Shown: positions 34,702 to 45,217, counted from the first letter of the stretch. The stretch: DNA of 64,000 nucleotides from Halomonas gemina (GCF_023554995.1 NZ_JAMJPK010000002.1:372001-436000); one strand, 5' to 3'. The notes: a model not told the origin generated them from the sequence alone. A program made the numbers and translations.

Positions 34702-34951
34702 TGCAAGAGGAACGGAAGGCCTCGCCTCGCGGTGGGAAATGGCGGCGGGGTTGAATTTTCTCCTACTATCACCACATAGAGGGAAGTGCCCGCGAACGGT
34801 GCAACCTGACAACCTAACACACCTGAATGACCGCGCAAATACACCGAACTGGCAGAAAGGTGGTTTCACCCGCTATACTGTTCGGCTTATCGAGTTTTCA
34901 CCGCCTCAGTGCTTCAGGTGCTTCATTCTTCTTCGTCGAGATAGGGTTTCT
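34702..34951 (+). promoter_or_regulatory. dnaG-rpoD intergenic region with candidate promoters
   Basis: The 250-bp gap is less GC-rich than its surroundings. Two signals stand out: GTTGAA at 34750 followed 16 bp later by CCACATAGA, a loose match to heat-shock (sigma-32) promoters, and TATACT at 34874-34879, a -10 without a good -35. No hairpin terminator is evident after dnaG, so read-through plus an internal promoter is likely. Confidence 0.4.
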
Positions 34952-36793
<1,842 letters not shown>

Positions 36794-36833
36794 TCGCCAG
36801 GAGGGACCAGAAGGGCATCATGCCCACCCAACG

Positions 36834-36868
36834 ACAAGCCCCGCAGGCGATACCTGCGGGGCTTGTTG
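36834..36868. terminator. rpoD terminator, possibly bidirectional
   Basis: A 14-bp perfect stem (36834-36847 with 36853-36866, arms ACAAGCCCCGCAGG and its complement) with a 5-base loop lies 41 bp after rpoD. A short T-rich tail is present on the plus side. The convergent membrane-protein gene ends about 25 bp further on. Confidence 0.8.
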
Positions 36869-36890
36869 CATCCGGGGGAGCCTCGTCGCG

Positions 36891-37571
36891 TCAGCCGGCG
36901 CGACGCGCCAAGGCCCAGCGGCGGGCCAGCAGGGCCAGTTCGATCATGGCGATCAGGATCAGCGCATAGCCGAACAGCTCCACTACCTCCTCGGCGGCGC
37001 TCTTGAAGTCACGCAGGTAGTGCTCCTGCAGCACGGCGCGCCAGAAGTCCTGTCGGCCATAGAGTCGCGAAAAGACATAGGTGGTCAGGAAGCCGGCGGC
37101 GAACAGGCCGAAGGAGAGGCTATTGGCGTAGCCTGCGAACTGTGACGCGAACTCCCGGCGGTGGCGGATCACGCCGTAGAGGCTCGGCAGGATGATCAGT
37201 GCCACCAGCAGCTGCCAGGCGCCGTCGAAGACGCGGGCATCCAGCAGGGCGTCCTGCTCGCGAACCAGGGAGCTTGCCACGATGGCGAGCAGCAGCAGAC
37301 TCACCTGCGGCAGCTCCCGCAATCCGACCCTCACGTAGAGCAGCAGCAGCGTCGAGAGTGCCAGCAGGCCGCTCTGGGCCAGCTCGGTGAAGCCCCGTTC
37401 CGAGAAGCGGATATCGGGCAGGGTGAAGGCCTCGTAGTAGACGCCCTGGGCGATGCCGGCGACCAGCAGGATATAGAGCGTGGCCCTCAGGCAGGTGGCG
37501 GCGAAGCCGATCGGCATGGGGCGGTCGGGGGGCAGGCGGGGAGGCATCGCGAGTCCATTCAAGCACATCAT
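36891..37571 (-). CDS. Multi-pass membrane protein of unknown function
   Basis: A 226-residue protein I do not recognise. Five or six hydrophobic helices are visible (for example LYILLVAGIAQGVYYEAFTL, LLALSTLLLLYV, LLVALIILPSLYGVI and ELFGYALILIAMIELALLA). A conserved-looking soluble stretch ASSLVREQDALLDARVFDGAWQ sits between helices. The exact start is uncertain: ATGs also occur at residues 2 and 9, the latter preceded by GGACT. It stands alone between the rpoD terminator and a LysR gene on the same strand. Confidence 0.7.
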   Translation of the reverse strand: MMCLNGLAMPPRLPPDRPMPIGFAATCLRATLYILLVAGIAQGVYYEAFTLPDIRFSERGFTELAQSGLLALSTLLLLYVRVGLRELPQVSLLLLAIVASSLVREQDALLDARVFDGAWQLLVALIILPSLYGVIRHRREFASQFAGYANSLSFGLFAAGFLTTYVFSRLYGRQDFWRAVLQEHYLRDFKSAAEEVVELFGYALILIAMIELALLARRWALARRAG

Positions 37572-37609
37572 CCAAGGGTGGGCATTCTACCGTCCCGCGC
37601 TCCGCGTGC

Positions 37610-38548
37610 CTACTCGACCGGCAGGCCTGCCGGGGTGGCGCGGCGGGCCTCCTCGACGATCCAGTCGTGCACCGCGGCCACCCGGCGGTCGTCCAGGGCG
37701 CCCGGGGCATGCACGATGCCGTAGCGCATGCCGGTGGGCACCCGCTGCGCGAAGGGGGCGATCAGGGCGCCGCTCTCCAGCTCGCCACGGATCAGCGTCT
37801 GGCGGGCGATGGCGACCCCCATGCCGGCGATGGCCGCCTCCATGGTCAGGTGGTTGCGGTTGAAGGTGTAGCCCCGGCGCAGGTTGAGGGGCGGGGCCTC
37901 GATGGCTTCCAGATAGCGCTCCCACTCGGCATGCTCGTGGCTGCCGCGCCAGGCGGTGACGTCGTGCAGCAGCGGATACCAGGCCAGGTCAGCGGGCTGA
38001 CGAAGGGGCGGGCGGCCCCGCAGCAGGGCCGGGGCGCAGACCGGGAAGATGCGCTCTTCCATCAGCGGCGTGATGGCCAGGCCCGGGACGTGGCCGTCGT
38101 TGAGGTCGAGGGCCAGGTCGAAGTCGCCGTCGCGCAGCGAGAGGCTGCTGTCCTCGGCCCTGACATGCAATTCGATGTCGGGAAAGCGCGCCTGCAGCCG
38201 CGGCAGGCGCGGCATCAGCCACTTGTGCAGGAAGGAGGGCACCGAGCGCAGGCGGATCACCCCGCTCATCACCCCGCTGCGCAGTCGCCGTACCTCCAGC
38301 CCCACGGCCTGGTAGGCCTCGTCCACCACCGCGGCCAGTCGCCGTCCCTCCTCGGTCAGCTCCAGGCGCCGGGGCAGGCGACGAAACAGCTTGAAGCCCA
38401 GTCGCTCTTCCAGCTGCTTGATCTGCTGGCTTACCGCACCGGTGGTGACGTGCAGCTCCTCCGCCGCCCGCGTGAAGGAGAGGTGGTGGGCGCTGATGGC
38501 GAAGACCTTCAGCCAGGCATGGGTCTGGGCGTGCAGCAGTCGGCTCAT
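37610..38548 (-). CDS. LysR-family regulator, GcvA/DsdC-like, divergent from sdaA
   Basis: A 312-residue LysR-type regulator. The winged helix-turn-helix is at about 18-65 (LSFTRAAEELHVTTGAVSQQ), followed by the effector-binding domain. The HTH sequence is close to the GcvA/DsdC/AmpR branch. It is transcribed away from L-serine dehydratase, with a LysR-type dyad in the 168-bp gap, so serine or a related amino acid is a reasonable effector guess. That assignment is inference from position. Confidence 0.88.
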   Translation of the reverse strand: MSRLLHAQTHAWLKVFAISAHHLSFTRAAEELHVTTGAVSQQIKQLEERLGFKLFRRLPRRLELTEEGRRLAAVVDEAYQAVGLEVRRLRSGVMSGVIRLRSVPSFLHKWLMPRLPRLQARFPDIELHVRAEDSSLSLRDGDFDLALDLNDGHVPGLAITPLMEERIFPVCAPALLRGRPPLRQPADLAWYPLLHDVTAWRGSHEHAEWERYLEAIEAPPLNLRRGYTFNRNHLTMEAAIAGMGVAIARQTLIRGELESGALIAPFAQRVPTGMRYGIVHAPGALDDRRVAAVHDWIVEEARRATPAGLPVE

Positions 38549-38644
38549 GGTTTAGCTGGGCTATACTGTGGGCGAGATATTCTGGCTTGTTGCCGGGGCG
38601 AAGCCGCACCAGCATAGAGGCATCATCCACCCATGGCCAGCAGC

Positions 38645-38661
38645 GTTCAGTAGCGCTGAAC
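38645..38661. promoter_or_regulatory. LysR-type operator between the LysR gene and sdaA
   Basis: A 17-bp dyad, GTTCAG-N5-CTGAAC, contains the T-N11-A pattern of LysR boxes (T at 38647, A at 38659). A second short dyad, GGAGCCTG-C-CAGGCTCC, follows at 38664-38680, close to the sdaA start. Confidence 0.6.
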
Positions 38662-38716
38662 CCGGAGCCTGCCAGGCTCCGCCCCGGCCACTCGTCAGTC
38701 ACGTGAGGCTTCTCCC

Positions 38717-40096
38717 ATGGCAATCAGCGTCTTCGACCTGTTCAAGATCGGCATCGGGCCTTCGAGCTCCCACACCGTGGGCCCGATGGCGGCGGCTCAT
38801 GACTTCGTCGAGGTGCTGAAGCGTCGTGACCTGCTGGGCCGCGTGACGCGCCTCGAGGTTCACCTGCATGGCTCGCTCTCCGCCACCGGCAAGGGCCATG
38901 GCACCGACCGGGCGGTGGTGATGGGGCTGATGGGCGAGCATCCGTCGCACATCGACCCGTCGATCGTCGCCCCGCGCATCGAGGCGCTCCTCGAGTCCCG
39001 GACCCTGCCGCTCGACGGCCACCAGGCGATCCCCTTCCACTGGAGCCGGGACCTGCAGTGGCATGACGAGAGCCTGCCCTACCACCCCAACGCCCTGACC
39101 CTGGTCGCCCATGGGCACGGGGAAGAGCTCTATCGCAACGTCTACTACTCCGTGGGGGGCGGCTTCGTGGTCGACGAGGCCCAGGCACGCTCCGGCGAGC
39201 TGGACAGCGACACCACGCCCCTGCCCTATGACTTCCATTCCGCCGCCGAGCTGATGGCGCTGTGCCGGATGCATGGGCTGCGCATCAGCGAATTGATGCT
39301 GGAGAACGAGAAGGCCTGGCGCAGCGAGGCCGAGGTGCGCGCCGGCCTGTGGGAGATCTGGCAGGCCATGCAGGCCTGCGTGCAGACCGGGCTCGCCGCC
39401 GAGGGCCTGCTGCCGGGGGGGCTCCAGGTCCGGCGTCGGGCGGCATCGCTGCAGCGGCGGCTGCTGGCCATGGACGGCGATGACAGCCTGATCGCCTCGA
39501 CCTTCTCGGCCATGGACTGGGTCAACGTCTTCGCCCTGGCGGTGAACGAGGAGAATGCCGCCGGCGGCCGCATGGTCACCGCCCCCACCAACGGGGCGGC
39601 GGGGATCATCCCGGCGGTGCTGCACTACTACATGAAGTTCCAGCCCGAGGCCTGCGAGCGGGAGGTGGTGGACTTCCTGCTCACCGCCGGCGCCGTGGGG
39701 ATCCTGTGCAAGAAGAATGCCTCCATCTCCGGCGCCGAGGTGGGCTGCCAGGGCGAGGTCGGCTCGGCCTGCGCCATGGCTGCCGCCGGCCTCGCCGAGG
39801 TGATGGGCGGCAGCGTGGGTCAGGTCGAGAATGCCGCCGAGATCGGTCTGGAGCACAACCTGGGGCTGACCTGCGACCCGATAGGTGGCCTGGTACAGGT
39901 GCCCTGCATCGAGCGCAACGCCATCGCCTCGGTCAAGGCGATCAATGCCGCACGCATGGCGCTGCGCGGCGACGGCGAGCACTTCGTCTCCCTGGACCAC
40001 GTGATCCGCACCATGCGCGACACCGGCGCCGACATGCAGGAGAAGTACAAGGAGACCTCTCGCGGCGGCCTGGCCGTCAACGCCATCGAGTGCTGA
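38717..40096 (+). CDS. sdaA: L-serine dehydratase (L-serine ammonia-lyase, iron-sulfur type)
   Basis: A 459-residue single-chain enzyme deaminating L-serine to pyruvate and ammonia with a [4Fe-4S] cluster. The N-terminus shows [20 protein letters not shown]. Cluster cysteines occur in [20 protein letters not shown] and in [19 protein letters not shown]. Length matches E. coli SdaA/SdaB. An intrinsic terminator follows. Expression is probably set by the divergent LysR protein. Confidence 0.95.
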   Translation: MAISVFDLFKIGIGPSSSHTVGPMAAAHDFVEVLKRRDLLGRVTRLEVHLHGSLSATGKGHGTDRAVVMGLMGEHPSHIDPSIVAPRIEALLESRTLPLDGHQAIPFHWSRDLQWHDESLPYHPNALTLVAHGHGEELYRNVYYSVGGGFVVDEAQARSGELDSDTTPLPYDFHSAAELMALCRMHGLRISELMLENEKAWRSEAEVRAGLWEIWQAMQACVQTGLAAEGLLPGGLQVRRRAASLQRRLLAMDGDDSLIASTFSAMDWVNVFALAVNEENAAGGRMVTAPTNGAAGIIPAVLHYYMKFQPEACEREVVDFLLTAGAVGILCKKNASISGAEVGCQGEVGSACAMAAAGLAEVMGGSVGQVENAAEIGLEHNLGLTCDPIGGLVQVPCIERNAIASVKAINAARMALRGDGEHFVSLDHVIRTMRDTGADMQEKYKETSRGGLAVNAIEC

Positions 40097-40133
40097 CGGC
40101 TGCCCGGCAGCTGCGGCCTTGGGCCAGAACAGG

Positions 40134-40168
40134 CGCGATGCCCCGCAAGGGGCATCGCGTCTTTTTTT
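40134..40168 (+). terminator. Intrinsic terminator of sdaA
   Basis: An 11-bp perfect stem (40134-40144 with 40149-40159), GCAA loop, then TCTTTTTTT. A textbook rho-independent terminator, 38 bp after the sdaA stop. Confidence 0.93.
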
Positions 40169-40265
40169 GCCCGACATAGTTTGCAAGCTATTGATCACGC
40201 GGGCGTCTACACCATTGGTCGAGTTCGGCGCTTCTCCTGTTGCCGTGCCGCTGCCAGTCCTCTAG

Positions 40266-40281
40266 CTTACGTTAACGTAAA
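40266..40281. promoter_or_regulatory. LiuR-like palindromic operator before the ABC importer
   Basis: A 14-bp perfect palindrome, TTACGTTAACGTAA (40267-40280), within a 16-bp stretch that differs by one base from TTTACGTTAACGTAAA. This pattern resembles the sites known for LiuR, a MerR-family regulator of branched-chain amino acid and acyl-CoA degradation. It lies 110 bp before the first gene of the importer. Confidence 0.6.
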
Positions 40282-40390
40282 GTGTCACCCGGGCCCTCGA
40301 TGCCGGAATCGGCACAACAACGACAACGGCCGACAACAACGACAACAGCATCCACGGCGGATCGCCCGAGCGATCCAGAGAGGACGAATC

Positions 40391-41167
40391 ATGACCCAGG
40401 AGTTCATACTGGAAACTCGCGGGTTGACCAAGGAGTTTCGCGGCTTCACCGCCGTGGACGACGTCAACCTGCAGGTCCGCGAGGGGCATATCCACGCCCT
40501 GATCGGCCCCAACGGGGCCGGCAAGACCACCGTCTTCAACCTGCTCACCAAGTTCCTGCCGCCGACCCGCGGCGAGATCCTCTATCGCGGCAAGCCGATC
40601 ACCGGCATGAAGGCCAACGAGATCGCCCGGCTGGGGCTGGTGCGCTCCTTCCAGATATCGGCGGTGTTCGCCCACATGACCGCCATGGAGAACGTGCGGG
40701 TGGCGCTGCAGCGCAAACTGGGCACCTCCTTCCACTTCTGGAAGTCCGAGAAGAGCCTCGATCACCTCAACGACCGGGCCCTGGAGCTCCTCGATGAGGT
40801 GGGGCTCGCCGAATACGCCGACGTGCTCACCGTGGAGATGCCCTACGGGCGCAAGCGGGCGCTGGAGGTGGCAACCACCCTGGCGCTGGAACCGACCCTG
40901 ATGCTGCTCGACGAGCCGACCCAGGGCATGGGCGCCGAGGATGTCGACCGCATCGTCGAGCTGATCCGCCGGGTCTCGAAGGGCCGCACCGTGCTGATGG
41001 TGGAGCACAACCTCAGCGTGGTCAGCCGGCTGTGCGACCGCATCACCGTGCTGGCCCGCGGCAGCGTGCTGGCCGAGGGTGACTACCAGGAGGTCTCGCG
41101 CAACCCGCAGGTGCGCGAGGCCTACATGGGCAGCGATGCCGCTGCGGAAGAGGAGGCCAGCGCATGA
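40391..41167 (+). CDS. ABC transporter ATP-binding protein (LivG-like)
   Basis: A 258-residue ATPase, first gene of a five-gene HAAT-type importer. It has Walker A (GPNGAGKTT), signature region and Walker B (LMLLDEPTQGMG), followed by LMVEHNLSVVSRLCDR. The signature segment reads MPYGRKRALEV rather than the usual LSYGxQR. Its position before a LivF-like partner and a Liv-type binding protein assigns the system to branched-chain amino acids, short amides, urea or related substrates. It overlaps the next gene by four bases. Confidence 0.9.
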   Translation: MTQEFILETRGLTKEFRGFTAVDDVNLQVREGHIHALIGPNGAGKTTVFNLLTKFLPPTRGEILYRGKPITGMKANEIARLGLVRSFQISAVFAHMTAMENVRVALQRKLGTSFHFWKSEKSLDHLNDRALELLDEVGLAEYADVLTVEMPYGRKRALEVATTLALEPTLMLLDEPTQGMGAEDVDRIVELIRRVSKGRTVLMVEHNLSVVSRLCDRITVLARGSVLAEGDYQEVSRNPQVREAYMGSDAAAEEEASA

Positions 41168-41910
41168 GCCAGGCAGCCGAGACACTCACCGAATACCACG
41201 ACCTGGACGGCGCCGAGATGCTGCGGGTCAGCGACCTGCACGCCTTCTACGGCGAATCGCACATCCTCCACGGCGTCGACTTCGACGTGAAGCGCGGCGA
41301 GCTGGTGACCCTGCTGGGGCGCAACGGCGCCGGGCGCAGCACCACCCTCAAGTCGATCATGAACATGGTCGGCCACCGCACCGGCTCGATCGTCATCAAC
41401 GGCAACGAGACCCTTGGGATGAAGCCGCACCGCATCCCGCGGCTGGGCATCGGCTACTGCCCCGAGGAGCGCGGCATCTTCGCCAGCCTCGACGTCGAGG
41501 AGAACCTGCTGCTGCCGCCCACGGTGCGCAGCGGCGGGATGGGGATCGACGAGATCTATGCGATGTTCCCCAACCTCTACGAGCGGCGCCACAGCCAGGG
41601 CACCCGGCTCTCCGGGGGCGAGCAGCAGATGCTGGCCATGGCGCGCATCCTGCGCACCGGTGCCCGGCTGCTGCTGCTCGACGAGATCACCGAAGGGCTC
41701 GCCCCGGTCATCGTCCAGACGCTGGGCGAGGTGCTGGTCAAGCTCAAGGAGCGCGGCATGACCATCGTGCTGGTGGAGCAGAACTTCCGCTTCGCAGCGC
41801 CCTTGGCCGACCGCCACTTCGTGATGGAACACGGCCGTATCATCGAGGAGATCAGTGCCGCCGAGCTGCCCTCGCGGCGCGAGCACCTCAACTCCCTGCT
41901 GGGGGTATGA
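41164..41910 (+). CDS. ABC transporter ATP-binding protein (LivF-like) with Arg in Walker A
   Basis: A 248-residue second ATPase of the importer. The signature LSGGEQQMLAMARIL, Walker B (LLLLDEITEGLAP) and VEQNFRFA are normal for LivF-like proteins. Walker A, however, reads GRNGAGRSTT: the invariant lysine is arginine (codon CGC at 41335-41337). The Pro usually found in the Walker B DEP motif is also replaced by Ile. The partner ATPase has a normal Walker A, so one of the two sites may be impaired or specialised. Confidence 0.9.
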   Translation: MSQAAETLTEYHDLDGAEMLRVSDLHAFYGESHILHGVDFDVKRGELVTLLGRNGAGRSTTLKSIMNMVGHRTGSIVINGNETLGMKPHRIPRLGIGYCPEERGIFASLDVEENLLLPPTVRSGGMGIDEIYAMFPNLYERRHSQGTRLSGGEQQMLAMARILRTGARLLLLDEITEGLAPVIVQTLGEVLVKLKERGMTIVLVEQNFRFAAPLADRHFVMEHGRIIEEISAAELPSRREHLNSLLGV

Positions 41911-42002
41911 CGGCGTGCCGTCCTCCCTGCAGTTCATCCACCGCAGTGCAACCTGCATCGACAACAACAACCAGCCCCGCCCGGGGCCACGGAGATGAAG
42001 CT

Positions 42003-43238
42003 ATGACCTTCAACAGCATGACCTTCAACCGGAAGACGCTTGCCAGCAGCATCGCCCTCGCCGCCGCCACCCTGATGGCCAGCGGTGCCCAGGCCCAGAT
42101 GAGCGACGACGAGGTACGGATTGGCTACCTGGCCGACATGTCCGGCACCTACCGCGACCTGGCCGGCCCCGGCGGCCTCGAGGCCCTGGAGATGGCCGTC
42201 GAGGACTTCGGCGGCGAGGTGAACGGCGCCCCGATCGAGGTGTTCAGCGCCGATGACCGCAACAGCGCCGACGTGGGCGCCAACACCGTGCGCGAGTGGT
42301 TCGACACCCGCAACGTCGACCTGGTCGCCGGCCTGGTGGCCTCCTCGGTGACCATCGCCGCGACCAAGGTGATCGAGGAGAACGACGGCCTGGGGATCGT
42401 CTCCGGCTCCGCGGCCTCCAGCATCACCAACGAGCACTGCACGCCCAACCACATCCACTGGGTCTATGATACCTACCCGCTGGCCAACGGTACGGCCAAG
42501 GCGGTGGTGGAGCAGGGCGGCGATACCTGGTTCATGCTCACCGCCGACTACGCCTTCGGCCATGCCCTCGAGGGTGACGTGACCAAGGTGGTGGAGGAGA
42601 ACGGCGGCGAGATCGTCGGCACCATTCGTCATCCCTTCCCGACCAGCGACTTCTCGTCCTATATCCTCCAGGCCCAAGGGTCCGGCGCCAAGATCGTCGG
42701 CCTGGCCAATGCCGGTGCCGACACCGTCAACGCCATCACCACCGCCAGCCAGTTCGGCCTGACCCAGTCCGGCCAGCAGCTCGCCGGCCTGCTGATCTTC
42801 CTCAATGACGTCCACGCCATGGGCCTCGAGGACACCCAGAACCTGCTGCTCACCACCGGCTGGTACTGGGACATGGATGATCAGGCTCGCGAGTGGGCCG
42901 ACCGCTACTTCGAGCGCGTCGGCAAGCGTCCGACCATGGTCCAGGCGGGTATCTACTCCAGCACCATGCACTACCTGGAGACCGTGGCCGAGGCGGGGAC
43001 CGACGACCCCGAGACCGTCCGCGCGGCCATGGCCGAACGCCCGGTGGAGGACTTCTTCTCGCGTAATGGCTATATCCGCGAGGATGGCCGCATGGTCCAC
43101 GACATGTACCTGGCACGGGTGAAGACTCCGGAAGAGTCCACCGGCGAGTGGGATCTCTACGAGATCCTCGCCACCATCCCCGCCGAGGAGGCCTACCGCC
43201 CGCTTTCCGAGAGCCAGTGCGACCTGGTCAACAACTGA
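42003..43238 (+). CDS. Branched-chain amino acid-type ABC transporter substrate-binding protein
   Basis: A 411-residue periplasmic binding protein of the LivJ/AmiC fold (PBP type 1). The signal peptide ends SGAQAQ near residue 32. The mature N-terminus VRIGYLADMSGTYRDLAGPG is typical, and EVFSADDRNSADVGANTVRE follows. The ligand is not evident; the branch includes amino acid, amide and urea binders. The leader begins with a duplicated MTFN, so a start at the second Met is possible. A stem-loop separates it from the permease genes. Confidence 0.9.
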   Translation: MTFNSMTFNRKTLASSIALAAATLMASGAQAQMSDDEVRIGYLADMSGTYRDLAGPGGLEALEMAVEDFGGEVNGAPIEVFSADDRNSADVGANTVREWFDTRNVDLVAGLVASSVTIAATKVIEENDGLGIVSGSAASSITNEHCTPNHIHWVYDTYPLANGTAKAVVEQGGDTWFMLTADYAFGHALEGDVTKVVEENGGEIVGTIRHPFPTSDFSSYILQAQGSGAKIVGLANAGADTVNAITTASQFGLTQSGQQLAGLLIFLNDVHAMGLEDTQNLLLTTGWYWDMDDQAREWADRYFERVGKRPTMVQAGIYSSTMHYLETVAEAGTDDPETVRAAMAERPVEDFFSRNGYIREDGRMVHDMYLARVKTPEESTGEWDLYEILATIPAEEAYRPLSESQCDLVNN

Positions 43239-43247
43239 GCGGAACCG

Positions 43248-43269
43248 GCGGCGGCCTCGGCCGCCGCCC
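43248..43269 (+). other. Intercistronic stem-loop after the binding-protein gene
   Basis: A perfect 10-bp GC stem (43248-43257 with 43260-43269) with a TC loop lies 10 bp after the binding-protein stop and 21 bp before the permease. No T-tract follows. Such hairpins often protect binding-protein mRNA from 3' decay and so raise its level over the membrane subunits. Confidence 0.65.
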
Positions 43270-43290
43270 CTCTGACGGGAGGTCCATGAC

Positions 43291-44178
43291 ATGACAATGA
43301 TTTTCGGGGTGCCGTTGATGGTGTTCATGGGCCAGCTGATGCTGGGCCTGATCAATGGTGCCTTCTATGCCCTGCTCAGTCTGGGGCTGGCGGTGATCTT
43401 CGGCCTGCTGAAGATCGTCAACTTCGCCCACGGTGCCATGTACATGCTGGGGGCCTTCGCCACCCTGCTGGGGTTCCAGTACCTGGGGCTCAACTACTGG
43501 GTGGCGCTGCTGCTGGTGCCCCTCGTGGTGGGCGGTCTGGGCATGGTGATCGAGCGCCTGATCCTGCGGCGCATCGCCCACCTCGACCACCTCTACGGGC
43601 TGCTGCTCACCTTCGGCCTGGCGCTGATCTTCGAGGGCACCCTGATCAACTTCTTCGGCGTGTCGGGGTCGAGCTATCCGACGCCCGCGGCCCTGCAGGG
43701 CGGGATGAACCTGGGCTTCATGTTCCTGCCCACCTATCGCGCCTGGGTGCTGGTGGCGGCGCTGGTGGTCTGCCTGGGCACCTGGTTTGTCATCGAGCGC
43801 ACCCGTCTCGGCGCCTACCTGCGCGCCGGTACCGAGAACCCGGCGCTGATGCAGGCCTTCGGGGTCAACGTGCCGCAACTGATCACCCTGACCTACGGCT
43901 TCGGCGTGGCCCTGGCCGCCTTCGCCGGGGTACTGGCCGCCCCGCTCTACCCGGTGTCACCGACCATGGGCTCGAGCCTGTTGATCGTGGTCTTCGCCGT
44001 GGTGGTGATCGGCGGCATGGGCTCGATCCTCGGCGCCGTCATCACCGGCCTGGCCATGGGCCTGATCGAGGGCCTCACCAAGGTCTACTACCCCGAGGCG
44101 GCCAACACCGTGATCTTCCTGGTGATGATCCTGGTGCTGCTGCTGCGCCCCGCGGGACTCTTCGGCAAGGAGGCTTGA
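43291..44178 (+). CDS. ABC transporter permease (LivH-like)
   Basis: A 295-residue inner-membrane permease with about eight helices. Family blocks are GLAVIFGLLKIVNFAHGAMY near the N-terminus and YGFGVALAAFAGVLAAPLYP in the C-terminal half, containing the loop that contacts the ATPases. The GGGAGG ribosome site precedes the ATG. It is followed immediately by the LivM-like partner. Confidence 0.92.
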   Translation: MTMIFGVPLMVFMGQLMLGLINGAFYALLSLGLAVIFGLLKIVNFAHGAMYMLGAFATLLGFQYLGLNYWVALLLVPLVVGGLGMVIERLILRRIAHLDHLYGLLLTFGLALIFEGTLINFFGVSGSSYPTPAALQGGMNLGFMFLPTYRAWVLVAALVVCLGTWFVIERTRLGAYLRAGTENPALMQAFGVNVPQLITLTYGFGVALAAFAGVLAAPLYPVSPTMGSSLLIVVFAVVVIGGMGSILGAVITGLAMGLIEGLTKVYYPEAANTVIFLVMILVLLLRPAGLFGKEA

Positions 44179-44180
44179 CC

Positions 44181-45161
44181 ATGTCCACCACCGCTCTGAC
44201 ACCCGCCATGAAGCTTCAGCGGCGTGCAAGCCGGCGTCGCAACGCCCTCTACCTGGTCCTGATCGTGATCGGCCTGCTGGCGCCGCTCGCCATCTACCCG
44301 GTGTTCCTGATGAAGGTGCTGTGCTTCGCGCTGTTCGCCTGCGCCTTCAACCTGCTGCTCGGCTATGCCGGCCTGCTCTCCTTCGGCCATGCGGCCTTCC
44401 TGGCCACTGGCGGCTACTTCACCGGCATCATGCTGGCCAGCTACCCGGGGCTGACCCCGGAGCTCGGGATCCTGATCGGTACCCTCGCCGCCGTGGTGCT
44501 CGGCACTTTCTTCGGGGTGCTGTCGATCCGCCGCCAGGGGATCTACTTCGCCATGGTGACCCTGGCGCTGGCACAGATGATGTTCTTCTTCTTCATCCAG
44601 GCGCCTTTCACCGGCGGCGAGGACGGCCTGCACGGCGTGCCGCGGGGCGAGCTGTTCGGGCTGATCAGCCTCGCCGACAACCTCAACATGTACTACTTTG
44701 TGCTGGCGGTCTTCGTGATCGGCTTCGCCATCATCCAGCGCACAGTGCATTCGCCTTTCGGGCAGGTGCTCAAGGCGATTCGCGAGAACGAGCCGCGGGC
44801 CGTCTCGCTGGGCTACAACGTGGATGCCTACAAGCTGGTGGCCTTCGTGCTCTCCGCGGGCCTGGCGGGCCTGGCGGGCTCGACCAAGACGGTGGTCTTC
44901 CAGCTGGCCTCGCTCACCGACGCCCACTGGCATATGTCCGGCGAGGTGATCCTGATGACCCTGCTGGGCGGCGTGGGCACCCTGTTCGGCCCCGTGGTGG
45001 GTGCCGGTCTGGTGGTTAGCCTGCAGACCCAGCTGGCCCAGTCGCCGCTGGGCAACTGGGTGAGCGTGATCCTCGGCCTGATCTTCGTGGTCTGCGTGCT
45101 GAGCTTCCGCAGCGGCATCGTTGGCGAGATCCAGAAGATGGTGCGCAAGAACTTCAAGTAG
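44181..45161 (+). CDS. ABC transporter permease (LivM-like)
   Basis: A 326-residue permease with about nine helices, last gene of the importer operon. Motifs include FNLLLGYAGLLSFGHAAFLA and RENEPRAVSLGYNVDAYKLV. The ATG at 44181 is chosen for the AAGGAGG ribosome site 8 bp before it; a TTG two codons earlier is less likely. It lies just after the LivH-like gene stop. Confidence 0.92.
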   Translation: MSTTALTPAMKLQRRASRRRNALYLVLIVIGLLAPLAIYPVFLMKVLCFALFACAFNLLLGYAGLLSFGHAAFLATGGYFTGIMLASYPGLTPELGILIGTLAAVVLGTFFGVLSIRRQGIYFAMVTLALAQMMFFFFIQAPFTGGEDGLHGVPRGELFGLISLADNLNMYYFVLAVFVIGFAIIQRTVHSPFGQVLKAIRENEPRAVSLGYNVDAYKLVAFVLSAGLAGLAGSTKTVVFQLASLTDAHWHMSGEVILMTLLGGVGTLFGPVVGAGLVVSLQTQLAQSPLGNWVSVILGLIFVVCVLSFRSGIVGEIQKMVRKNFK

Positions 45162-45183
45162 GTCTGGACCCGAGCAGCCAGAA

Positions 45184-45217
45184 CGCCATCGGGCGCCCCT
45201 TGGGGCGCCCGATGGCG
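45184..45217. terminator. Long inverted repeat after the ABC importer operon
   Basis: A perfect 16-bp inverted repeat (45184-45199 with 45202-45217) with a TT loop lies between the convergent permease and gfa genes. It lacks a T-tract, so it may end transcription inefficiently or act in both directions. Confidence 0.65.

Noticed and set aside
40422..40440. CRISPR-like or tandem repeats, IS ends and att sites anywhere in the window
   Set aside because: No regularly spaced repeats, transposase or integrase genes, terminal inverted repeats or tRNA-linked direct repeats were found; the short repeats seen are operators and hairpins.
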